Shown here: positions 1 through 5,157 of the stretch, in pieces | Layout: the number at the start of each line of letters is the position of its first letter | Numbering within the stretch: the stretch's first letter is position 1 | Assembly (NCBI GenBank): GCA_013698165.1 | Contig: JACCVN010000374.1 | Coordinates: 1-5,157 of the forward strand | Length of the DNA stretch: 5,157 bases | Direction of reading: 5' to 3' | Origin: Parachlamydiaceae bacterium | GTDB taxonomy: Bacteria; Chlamydiota; Chlamydiia; Chlamydiales; Parachlamydiaceae | Notes under the pieces: model-generated | Told to the model about the DNA's origin: nothing | The model's database searches: none | The model's input: only the letters and a program-made list of their open reading frames with translations | Position numbers and translations under genes: made by a program

Positions 1-615
1 CTTTCCGACAACATATAAGAAATTATCACGAATTTCCAGTTGAATAACCAAGATGAGGTTTGGATCAATTTTTTTTAAATATTCACCATTTTTTACAGAA
101 AAAATTAAAACGTCACCGTTACCCCTATCAATAGCGATATAGTCTTCTGAACTTGCGACATTAATAGAGTCTGGATCTAAATAAGGAGAATCTTCCTCAA
201 TAGGTAGTTTCAATTTTGAAAAGTGGTTATCTTTTGGTGTATATATTCCTAAGCCATAGGGTTCAGGGCAAATTATGTCAAATTCTGACTGACGTTTAAC
301 TGTTTTTGGTGAAAAAAAATTAAAAGATAAAAGTCGGGTTTCTATTAGTGGGATAAGTCTAATGTGATGTTTAAGAAAATCTAACCAATTTTCATCTATA
401 TATTTAGGAATCTTTTCAAGATATAAGGCTTCACATCCGATGCGAGTCACCAAATTATGCCAAAAATCATTTGAAGAAACAATACACTTAATAGACTTAC
501 ATGTCCCAGACCAAGCCGCAACTGCCCGTAGCCCACTAAACAATTCATCGGTGTTTAAACTAGCTAATTGCTGTTTTAAACATAACGAGGGAAATACATC
601 TTTTAAATTGTTCAT
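1..615 (-). CDS. F-box-like protein with start of a beta-propeller-like region (partial, C-terminus off the left edge)
   Basis: The frame is open from an ATG at 615-613 to the window edge (205 codons, no stop), so this is the N-terminal part of a longer protein. Residues about 17-56 fit an F-box-like helical pattern: a leucine-rich start, the segment TDELFSGLRAVAAW, then a Cys-Lys (C39, K40) and a Phe-Trp (F51, W52) spaced as in the CK...W ending of F-boxes. A second conserved-looking helix with W77 (ENWLDFLKHH) follows, as often seen after bacterial F-boxes. Residues about 158-205 read like blades of a WD40- or PQQ-type propeller (YIAIDRGNGDVLIFSVKNGE, then LEIRDNFLYVVG). F-boxes are known to recruit SKP1 and host ubiquitin ligases, so a host-directed effector role is an inference. 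The coding frame is well supported; the domain calls come from motif reading only. It could instead be an unrelated repeat protein. It has its own promoter (664-692). Confidence 0.72.
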   Translation of the reverse strand, partial: MNNLKDVFPSLCLKQQLASLNTDELFSGLRAVAAWSGTCKSIKCIVSSNDFWHNLVTRIGCEALYLEKIPKYIDENWLDFLKHHIRLIPLIETRLLSFNFFSPKTVKRQSEFDIICPEPYGLGIYTPKDNHFSKLKLPIEEDSPYLDPDSINVASSEDYIAIDRGNGDVLIFSVKNGEYLKKIDPNLILVIQLEIRDNFLYVVGK

Positions 616-663
616 ATAATGTGTTATTGTTTTTCTTTCTGCTTGCAAGTTATTTTTTTCATA

Positions 664-692
664 ATTTTAAATCTTTTGAGATTTGTTGTAAA
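664..692 (-). promoter_or_regulatory. Sigma70-type promoter for the F-box-like gene
   Basis: Read on the minus strand, TTTACA (692-687) is followed after exactly 17 bp by TAAAAT (669-664). Both boxes match five of six consensus bases. The predicted transcript starts near 657 and gives a 5' leader of about 40 nt before the ATG at 615. This suggests the gene is transcribed independently of the upstream membrane-protein gene. No strong Shine-Dalgarno is visible; a purine stretch AGAAAGAAAAA lies upstream of the start. Confidence 0.55.
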
Positions 693-764
693 CCTAACAT
701 CTTAGCCCCCTAACGACTAAAAAATGCGCACCGAATATTTTTAAAGCAATCATGAAATTATGAA

Positions 765-1802
765 TCAATCCTGATTAAGAGGAAGGAGCTTTATTAACCA
801 AACAGGAACTAATGAAATTATTTTTTGCTCTATCAATTGGAAATTCCTTTGGTAAAGTACTCCCAAATAAATGATCAATAAGCCGATAAAACTAAGAATA
901 AATGGAAAAGCATGGGAGTCTTGAAAGATCTCATTGACAAGGTGGCATAGGTATATAAGTACTCCCATTGCACCCAGAATTAATAGCACTTTTCTTTGCA
1001 AAAGAACAGAAATGAGCATCATTGCTATGTTTATCAATAGATAAATAAATATGACCAATTCCCCCTCATTCAAAATTATGGATGTTAAATTACCCCAGAA
1101 GGCAAATGTTCCAAATAGATATCCCCAAAAAGCATAGTCTCTCAATTTTTTTTTATCAAGTATATACGCGATGCTGATTATACCTATTCCAAAAAACATT
1201 GATATCCACTCCCTTAGTCTACTGGAGCTATCTAAATCTAATATTAAAGGTGTTAGATCCATGATTAAAAACCAGGAAGCCAAAAAAATTGGCATAGTTA
1301 TAAAGGGAAAGGAAAAGAACCTTAATGCCGCTAACCCTGCAATAATAGTTCCTATATCCCTGAGTATCCAACTGCTACTAATTGTCTCGTAAAACCCTTT
1401 ATAACTACTCTGAAATGCCTCCGGCCAAACATTAAAATATGTTTCTAATCCATAGATAGCTAATGGAACCATAAATACTGCAATTGTGATGAGAAGTCCT
1501 GCAGGAACTTTTAAATCCTCCTTCTTCCATAATAGCGAACCAATCGAGATAAAAATAGAAGCGTATCCTAAGGAAATTAAAAACATCACTCCCCCACCAA
1601 AATATCCCCAGCTTAAAGTAAAAAACCAGGACATAGCTCCGATCACAATTAGGGCTCCGAGATAATATAATAGCCGAGAAAACATTGAGGATCTCGTATC
1701 GACGCTTTTCTCTTCTAAACTTTTCCAAAGGGCTTCAGCTTTGTTACTGGGAATCCCTGCACTTATCGCTTCAGAAACGAAATGATCCTTTGATATTTTC
1801 AC
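765..1802 (-). CDS. Polytopic inner-membrane protein, DUF2157-like
   Basis: A 345-residue protein with a soluble N-terminal helical segment (residues 1-40) followed by about ten hydrophobic spans, roughly at 43-64, 69-91, 99-117, 148-163, 165-188, 198-215, 222-242, 248-268, 272-289 and 298-316. The short N-terminal helix leading into many tightly packed transmembrane helices resembles DUF2157-type membrane proteins, whose function is unknown. No enzymatic motif, transporter signature or conserved charged residue cluster is evident. The start is GTG (1802-1800): an in-frame TAG lies two codons upstream, and AAAGAGG sits about 10 nt before it. The next in-frame Met is residue 40, which would cut into the first membrane span. 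It is divergent from the patatin-like gene at 2101 and shares a 298-bp intergenic region with it. The gene is secure; the family name is tentative and no function is claimed. Confidence 0.85.
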   Translation of the reverse strand: MKISKDHFVSEAISAGIPSNKAEALWKSLEEKSVDTRSSMFSRLLYYLGALIVIGAMSWFFTLSWGYFGGGVMFLISLGYASIFISIGSLLWKKEDLKVPAGLLITIAVFMVPLAIYGLETYFNVWPEAFQSSYKGFYETISSSWILRDIGTIIAGLAALRFFSFPFITMPIFLASWFLIMDLTPLILDLDSSSRLREWISMFFGIGIISIAYILDKKKLRDYAFWGYLFGTFAFWGNLTSIILNEGELVIFIYLLINIAMMLISVLLQRKVLLILGAMGVLIYLCHLVNEIFQDSHAFPFILSFIGLLIIYLGVLYQRNFQLIEQKIISLVPVWLIKLLPLNQD

Positions 1803-1843
1803 TGAATTCTAGCCTCTTTCTTTATAGTTTATATCCATTTTGA

Positions 1844-1872
1844 ATTATACTTAGACTTTAAATTGAAATCAA
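1844..1872 (-). promoter_or_regulatory. Sigma70-type promoter for the membrane-protein gene
   Basis: On the minus strand, TTGATT (1872-1867) is separated by exactly 17 bp from a perfect TATAAT (1849-1844). The expected transcription start is near 1837, which leaves a leader of about 35 nt before the GTG at 1802. The nested repeat at 1901-1934 lies about 30-60 bp upstream of the -35 box, where a regulator could act. Confidence 0.6.
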
Positions 1873-1900
1873 TATTTATGGTGTCCTCTAATTGCGAATA

Positions 1901-1934
1901 TGTTCAAACTTTATTGAACAAACTTTAAGTTTGT
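1901..1934. promoter_or_regulatory. Nested inverted and direct repeats, candidate operator in the divergent intergenic region
   Basis: Two dyads overlap here. TGTTCAA (1901-1907) and TTGAACA (1914-1920) form a perfect 7-bp inverted repeat with a 6-bp centre. ACAAACTT (1918-1925) and AAGTTTGT (1927-1934) form a perfect 8-bp inverted repeat around one base. In addition, CAAACTTTA occurs twice in direct orientation (1905-1913 and 1919-1927), 14 bp apart. The block lies between the -35 box of the leftward promoter and a TATAAT on the plus strand at 1957-1962, so it could control one or both divergent genes. No regulator gene is visible in the window. A chance AT-rich palindrome or an RNA hairpin is the alternative. 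Confidence 0.4.
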
Positions 1935-1962
1935 ATGAGCATCGAATTTCCTTATGTATAAT
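1931..1962 (+). promoter_or_regulatory. Weak candidate promoter for the patatin-like pseudoenzyme gene
   Basis: A perfect TATAAT is at 1957-1962. The best -35-like hexamer, TTGTAT (1931-1936), is 20 bp away, longer than the usual 16-18, and overlaps the right arm of the palindrome ending at 1934. Use of this promoter would leave a leader of about 130 nt. An orphan TTGACA at 2017-2022 has no acceptable -10 at the right spacing. The true promoter of the 2101 gene is therefore uncertain and may need an activator. Confidence 0.25.
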
Positions 1963-2100
1963 TTTTTTAAGAAATTCGCCCTGAAACCATGGGATAAATT
2001 TCAAGGAATGATATACTTGACATAGACTGAATCTCAGATTGAGCTAAGGGCAGTATATACCATATGTTATAAAACAATTGAAAATTGATGGTAATTAGCG

Positions 2101-2961
2101 ATGGAATGGCCTCACCGACCCGGAAAAATCCATGTAGTAATTGGGGATGGAGGATTAAAATCCTTGGCGGCCATCCCATTTCTCGAATTTCTTTATAGTA
2201 GAGATGTGCAGATTCATTCGTTGGTAGGATGTGGGGGTGGAGCTCTTATCGCTGCACTAGTAGCCAAGGAAACGCCTTTCAAAGAAATTCCTGGGCTGAT
2301 TTCTCAAGTTTATAACTACGACATGATTTCTCATCCCGATTATATGAGCATTTTTGCTCTTCTTAAAGTCCCCTTCTTTTCATATTCTCCCACAGATTCG
2401 CTTTTACAATCTGAAAAGCTTGAAAAGACCTGTCGAGACATTTTAGGAGATGTGGAAATTAAAGATTTAAAGCATCCACTGCGCATACAAGTAACGAATC
2501 TTCAAACAGCAACAGGTTGTTTACTAGATGAGGGGCCCTTAGCAGAAACTGTTTATGCCTCAATCATTCCTTACCCGTTGTTTAGTCCAAAAAGCATTAA
2601 CGATCAACTTTATGTTGGAGGCGCATATTCATCTACCCTCCCTTTAATATCAATATCTAGAAGACCGGAAGATCTGATCATTGCTATCAATATACTGAGA
2701 GCAAAGGAAAGGCAGGAAAATAATTTTGCAGAATTTTTTAGCAATTCGCTTTTGCGATCCTTTTCAGTGGCACAGTTAGCGCAAAGAACCATTGCCGTCG
2801 ATTACATCGCCCCGGAAATTTATTTTGTGAATCTACAAATCGATGGAATAAGCATATGGGATTCTACGAAAACCGACAGAGTTCTTTCAGAAGGAAAAGA
2901 AGCCTTAAATATGCAAAGAAGGGCGCTAATGAAAGTTATTCGTTCATCGGAAAAAGAATAG
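2101..2961 (+). CDS. Patatin-like protein lacking both catalytic residues (predicted pseudoenzyme)
   Basis: A 286-residue patatin-fold protein. The glycine-rich oxyanion-hole loop is recognisable (GDGGLKSL, residues 15-22). The nucleophile elbow, normally GxSxG, reads GCGGG (43-47), with glycine 45 (codon GGG at 2233-2235) in place of the serine. The second catalytic block, normally DG(A/G), reads GGAY, with glycine 173 (codon GGA at 2617-2619) in place of the aspartate. Both members of the Ser-Asp dyad are thus gone, while the reading frame and surrounding fold are intact. Residues align along their whole length with the convergent neighbour, including the DYxS segment near residue 80 and a C-terminal I-x-IWD motif (residues 250-254). 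Lipase activity is not expected; a regulatory, decoy or lipid-binding role is inference. Cys44 beside the missing serine might offer an atypical nucleophile, but this is speculative. The ATG start follows an in-frame TAA at 2092-2094 and has no clear Shine-Dalgarno. Confidence 0.88.
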   Translation: MEWPHRPGKIHVVIGDGGLKSLAAIPFLEFLYSRDVQIHSLVGCGGGALIAALVAKETPFKEIPGLISQVYNYDMISHPDYMSIFALLKVPFFSYSPTDSLLQSEKLEKTCRDILGDVEIKDLKHPLRIQVTNLQTATGCLLDEGPLAETVYASIIPYPLFSPKSINDQLYVGGAYSSTLPLISISRRPEDLIIAINILRAKERQENNFAEFFSNSLLRSFSVAQLAQRTIAVDYIAPEIYFVNLQIDGISIWDSTKTDRVLSEGKEALNMQRRALMKVIRSSEKE

Positions 2962-2968
2962 TCGATTT

Positions 2969-3874
2969 TTAATTAAATGTTGCATACGCATTGACTATCT
3001 CGTCTCTGTAGGTTTCGATGACTTCACGCGATTTTTTACAGATGGATGGAACCTTGTCAAAGTCCCATATGTTAATGCACTCATCATAGTATATGGGAAT
3101 GGTAATGATCTCGTAATATTGCATATTGATGGCCAGCATCATATGCAGACGACGATGCTTCTCAACAACTTTCGAGATGAAATCATTGAAGACAGAAAAA
3201 AGATCATGATTTTCAATCGTTTTTTCTAAAAACCGTATGGCGATGATAAGCTCCATTCCCGCATTAATAGCAGTCAGAATCGGTACAGGGTTCGTGTATG
3301 CACCATCACCGAGCAGCCTCCCCTCGTACATGCGAGGGGGAAGAAATGGCTGAAGAGCTCCTGAGACATAAATTGCTTCGGCAACATTACCACTGTTCAG
3401 TTGAATCTCTTCACCGGAATTCATATCTGTAGCTTGCAGAGTAACTTTACGAGGTAGACTTTCCAAACGCATATTCCCTAAAACCGTACGAAAAGACTGA
3501 ATAAGAAGATCCGGTTTAAGTACTCCTGAGCCAGTTTTAAACGCAACCCCGGGAATTCCGATCATGGAAGCTAATGAGAGATAGTCAAACTGGGTCATCA
3601 CCCCCGGAACATGGGTCACAAAGTCTATAACATCCCGCACTTTTTCGACAGAATTTAAAGAAGCATAAAATCCGCTGATAAGTGAACCGCCGCTGCTGCC
3701 AAAAAGATGGTCTATGGGAATATTTTCACGTTCGAGCAACGCCAGCAGCTCTATACTGCCTAGGGATTTTAACCCTCCAGAGCCAATAACGACGCCAACT
3801 TTTGGGATTTTCTTTTCTGAGTTTGGAGGGAGTTCCATTAAGTTATGGGGTAAGAATTTTGTTTTTTGCTTCAT
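2969..3874 (-). CDS. Patatin-like phospholipase/acyl hydrolase with intact catalytic dyad
   Basis: Patatin-family serine hydrolases cleave acyl esters of phospholipids and other lipids with a Ser-Asp dyad. From the ATG at 3874 the protein has 301 residues. It shows the oxyanion-hole loop (GSGGLKSLG, residues 31-39), the nucleophile elbow GSSGG with Ser61 (codon at 3692-3694), and the GDGAY block with Asp190 (codon at 3305-3307). No signal peptide or membrane span is evident, so it is cytoplasmic or exported by a specialised secretion system that cannot be judged here. The start is uncertain. The frame is also open to a TTG at 3907, but that extension is encoded by a palindromic repeat. The paralogue at 2101 aligns best with the internal ATG at 3838 (both begin Met-Glu and then reach the oxyanion loop). 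An AGG lies only 4 nt before 3874. It follows the fadJ-like gene in the same direction and converges on its inactive paralogue with 7 bp between stops. Confidence 0.88.
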   Translation of the reverse strand: MKQKTKFLPHNLMELPPNSEKKIPKVGVVIGSGGLKSLGSIELLALLERENIPIDHLFGSSGGSLISGFYASLNSVEKVRDVIDFVTHVPGVMTQFDYLSLASMIGIPGVAFKTGSGVLKPDLLIQSFRTVLGNMRLESLPRKVTLQATDMNSGEEIQLNSGNVAEAIYVSGALQPFLPPRMYEGRLLGDGAYTNPVPILTAINAGMELIIAIRFLEKTIENHDLFSVFNDFISKVVEKHRRLHMMLAINMQYYEIITIPIYYDECINIWDFDKVPSICKKSREVIETYRDEIVNAYATFN

Positions 3875-3878
3875 GCAG

Positions 3879-3899
3879 CCTGTTGCGTCTCGCAGCAGG
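3879..3899. repeat. GC-rich palindromic repeat, copy 1
   Basis: CCTGTTGCG (3879-3887) and CGCAGCAGG (3891-3899) form a 9-bp stem, with one G-U pair on the RNA copy of the plus strand, around a TCT loop. It closely matches the palindrome at 3984-4006: over 22 aligned bases starting at the preceding G, 18 are identical, and the differences fall mainly in the loop. It lies 4 bp upstream of the ATG at 3874, so in the leftward mRNA it would sit in the ribosome-binding region. A REP-like dispersed element is the likeliest reading. Confidence 0.55.
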
Positions 3900-3983
3900 T
3901 GGAACAAGCCTTAAGCAGACCTACACTTCATCTTTACAAACGTATTTTAGTCTGCACAGTTCTTCTTTTGCTTACCAGCTATC

Positions 3984-4006
3984 GCCTGCTGCAACACGCA
4001 GCAGGC
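3984..4006. repeat. GC-rich palindromic repeat, copy 2, just past the fadJ-like stop
   Basis: GCCTGCTGC (3984-3992) and GCAGCAGGC (3998-4006) form a perfect 9-bp stem with a 5-nt loop (AACAC). It begins 6 nt downstream of the leftward stop codon at 4015-4013. In the leftward transcript the stem is followed by GATAGCTGG and not by a U-run, so it does not qualify as a classical intrinsic terminator, though it could protect the 3' end of the mRNA or slow transcription. Its similarity to the palindrome at 3879-3899 points to a small repeat family. Confidence 0.6.
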
Positions 4007-4012
4007 TACAAT

Positions 4013-5157
4013 TTAGGGGTAAAATTTCTCATTTTTTTTGATCATCGAGCGCAAGCTGGGTGCAGGAGTAAACCTAGGGCCGTATGTAGCTTCAAAATTT
4101 TTCAACTGAGCAACAACATAATCAATTCCTAGCGTATCAGCATATCTCAATACTCCCCCACGAAATGGGGGAAAGCCGACGCCCATGATCATAGCCATGT
4201 CGAGATACCCTGGCGAGGCCACCACCTTTTCTTCGATACAGCGTGCTGCCTCATTGATCATTGCGCAAATCATGCGGTCTTTAATATTGCGATCAGTGAT
4301 TTCGGTATTTGTAGGTTGAAGCTTAGCTAAGAGCCTTTGTACTTCGGGGTTAAGAATGGCTTTATTATGGGTGTAAATATAGAAACCTTTGCCATTTTTT
4401 TTGCCGTAGAGCCCATTTTCAGACATTAATCTCACAATCTCAGGGCAGTGCATCCGCTCGCCATAAGCTTTTTCAAGGGTTTTAGCGACTTTATAACAAA
4501 CGTCGTTGCCAACTTCATCTGAGAGCAAAAATGGGGACATCGGCATGCCGAAATCCGAAAATACTCTTTCAAGGGTTGGCATTGGAACACCCTCTTGGAA
4601 CATCCACATGACCTCATTTGCACCCATCATAAAAATTCTGTTCACAAGAAACCCTGGGCAATCAGAAACAATAATCGGAGTTTTACCAATCTTTCTGCAG
4701 AGATCAACAACCGTTGCCAGAGTTTCTTCAGAAGTCTTTTCTCCGGGAATGACCTCTACGAGAGGCATTCTGTTTACCGGATTGAAAAAGTGCAGGCCCA
4801 CAAATCGTTCCGGATGCTGAAATGCTTTAGACATCTCTGAGATAGGCAGAGAAGAAGTATTTGAAGCGACAATAGCAGTTGGGCTCAGTGCATTTTCACA
4901 TTCTTTGAAAATGATATTTTTTATGGGAAGATCTTCAGTCGCAGCTTCAATGACCAGATCGACATTATTAAAACCTGTGTAATCGACAGTGCTGCTCACA
5001 AGATTAAATCTCATGCTCATTTGGGCCGAAGTAATCTTTTTCCTCTTAAGACTTTCCTTAAAGAGTTGATGAATTGTGGAATGCCCTTTACCCAGCACCT
5101 CCCAATTGATATCTTTTAATCTCACGGAAAAGTTATTATCTGCAAGTAGCCAACCAA
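4013..5157 (-). CDS. fadJ: Fatty acid oxidation complex alpha subunit, FadJ-type, 3-hydroxyacyl-CoA dehydrogenase half (partial, N-terminus off the right edge)
   Basis: The dehydrogenase half of the multifunctional beta-oxidation protein, which oxidises L-3-hydroxyacyl-CoA to 3-ketoacyl-CoA with NAD+. The frame stays open through the right edge. The GTG at 5125 is internal: the codons upstream (GWLLADNNFS) continue the Rossmann fold, whose GxGxxG lies outside. About 380 codons are visible, fitting the C-terminal half of a protein of about 700 residues; the expected N-terminal enoyl-CoA hydratase domain is not seen. Counting from the codon at 5155-5153, there is VRLKDIN (11-17), DLVIEA (66-71), SNTSS (98-102), the catalytic His122 in GLHFFNP and Glu134 12 residues later, as in known HAD enzymes, then VNR at 171-173. 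Two C-terminal 3HCDH domains follow (about 168-260 and 285-370). The C-terminal YGPRFTP...FYP tail is more like FadJ than FadB. No thiolase (fadA/fadI) gene is visible downstream; a patatin-like gene follows instead. Confidence 0.93.
   Translation of the reverse strand, partial: GWLLADNNFSVRLKDINWEVLGKGHSTIHQLFKESLKRKKITSAQMSMRFNLVSSTVDYTGFNNVDLVIEAATEDLPIKNIIFKECENALSPTAIVASNTSSLPISEMSKAFQHPERFVGLHFFNPVNRMPLVEVIPGEKTSEETLATVVDLCRKIGKTPIIVSDCPGFLVNRIFMMGANEVMWMFQEGVPMPTLERVFSDFGMPMSPFLLSDEVGNDVCYKVAKTLEKAYGERMHCPEIVRLMSENGLYGKKNGKGFYIYTHNKAILNPEVQRLLAKLQPTNTEITDRNIKDRMICAMINEAARCIEEKVVASPGYLDMAMIMGVGFPPFRGGVLRYADTLGIDYVVAQLKNFEATYGPRFTPAPSLRSMIKKNEKFYP

Noticed and set aside
720..748. Intrinsic terminator after the membrane-protein gene (AAAAAT...ATTTTTT on the minus strand)
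   Set aside because: The possible stem is only A-T pairs around an 11-nt loop, with no GC-rich stem before the T-run, so it is too weak to call.
1432..1728. Minus-strand open frame of 98 codons overlapping the membrane-protein gene in another frame
   Set aside because: It lies wholly inside the polytopic membrane-protein gene, has a low-complexity, Cys/Trp/Phe-rich composition, and has no family resemblance or ribosome-binding site.
1971..2002. Possible leader hairpin (GAAATT/AATTTC with an inner CCC/GGG) as a riboswitch
   Set aside because: The stem is AT-rich with an internal loop, is not followed by a terminator, and matches no riboswitch class I can recognise.
2101..2961. Pseudogene call for the catalytically dead patatin gene
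   Set aside because: There is no internal stop or frameshift, the length is normal and the non-catalytic motifs are kept. A pseudoenzyme is a better description than a pseudogene.
3802..4132. Plus-strand open frames across the palindromes and the fadJ-like 3' end
   Set aside because: They are antisense to two well-supported genes and read through the palindromic repeats. No protein motif is visible, and the longer one needs a TTG start.
4506..4840. Plus-strand open frames antisense to the fadJ-like gene
   Set aside because: The fadJ-like frame carries clear catalytic motifs here; the opposite frames show no domain and are shadows of codon structure.
4013..5125. A complete 370-residue protein starting at the GTG at 5125
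   Set aside because: The frame remains open upstream to the window edge and the extra residues continue the Rossmann fold, so GTG is an internal valine codon and the gene is partial.
1..5157. tRNA or rRNA genes, CRISPR arrays, insertion sequences or transposase genes
   Set aside because: No cloverleaf, rRNA core motif, regularly spaced repeat array, transposase motif or terminal inverted repeats with target duplication were seen by eye.

Overview
The window looks like part of a moderately AT-rich bacterial chromosome, probably from an amoeba- or protist-associated intracellular bacterium. The hints are a truncated protein that resembles eukaryotic-type F-box proteins joined to a beta-propeller, and two patatin-like lipase genes next to a beta-oxidation gene. 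Such content is known from environmental Chlamydiae (Parachlamydiales) and from Legionella-like bacteria. The lineage is an inference; no rRNA or other marker gene is present.

Layout from left to right. Positions 1-615 (minus strand, running off the left edge) hold the N-terminal part of an F-box-like/beta-propeller protein, with a well-formed sigma70-type promoter at 664-692. Positions 765-1802 (minus) encode a polytopic membrane protein of DUF2157-like character with a GTG start and its own promoter at 1844-1872. The 298-bp divergent intergenic region 1803-2100 carries a nested set of inverted and direct repeats (1901-1934) that could be an operator. Positions 2101-2961 (plus) encode a patatin-like protein in which both catalytic residues are replaced by glycine. 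It converges, with only 7 bp between the stop codons, on a second patatin-like gene (2969-3874, minus) that keeps the Ser-Asp dyad. Two similar GC-rich palindromes (3879-3899 and 3984-4006) lie between that gene and the last one. Positions 4013-5157 (minus, 5' end beyond the right edge) hold the C-terminal half of a FadJ-type fatty acid oxidation complex alpha subunit.

How the genes may work together. The fadJ-like gene and the intact patatin gene point the same way, so lipid deacylation and beta-oxidation may be coupled. The intact and dead patatin paralogues resemble an enzyme-pseudoenzyme pair, where the dead copy may regulate, scaffold or bind lipid. This is the most interesting observation in the window. 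The F-box-like protein and the membrane protein have separate predicted promoters and show no evident functional tie to the lipid genes.
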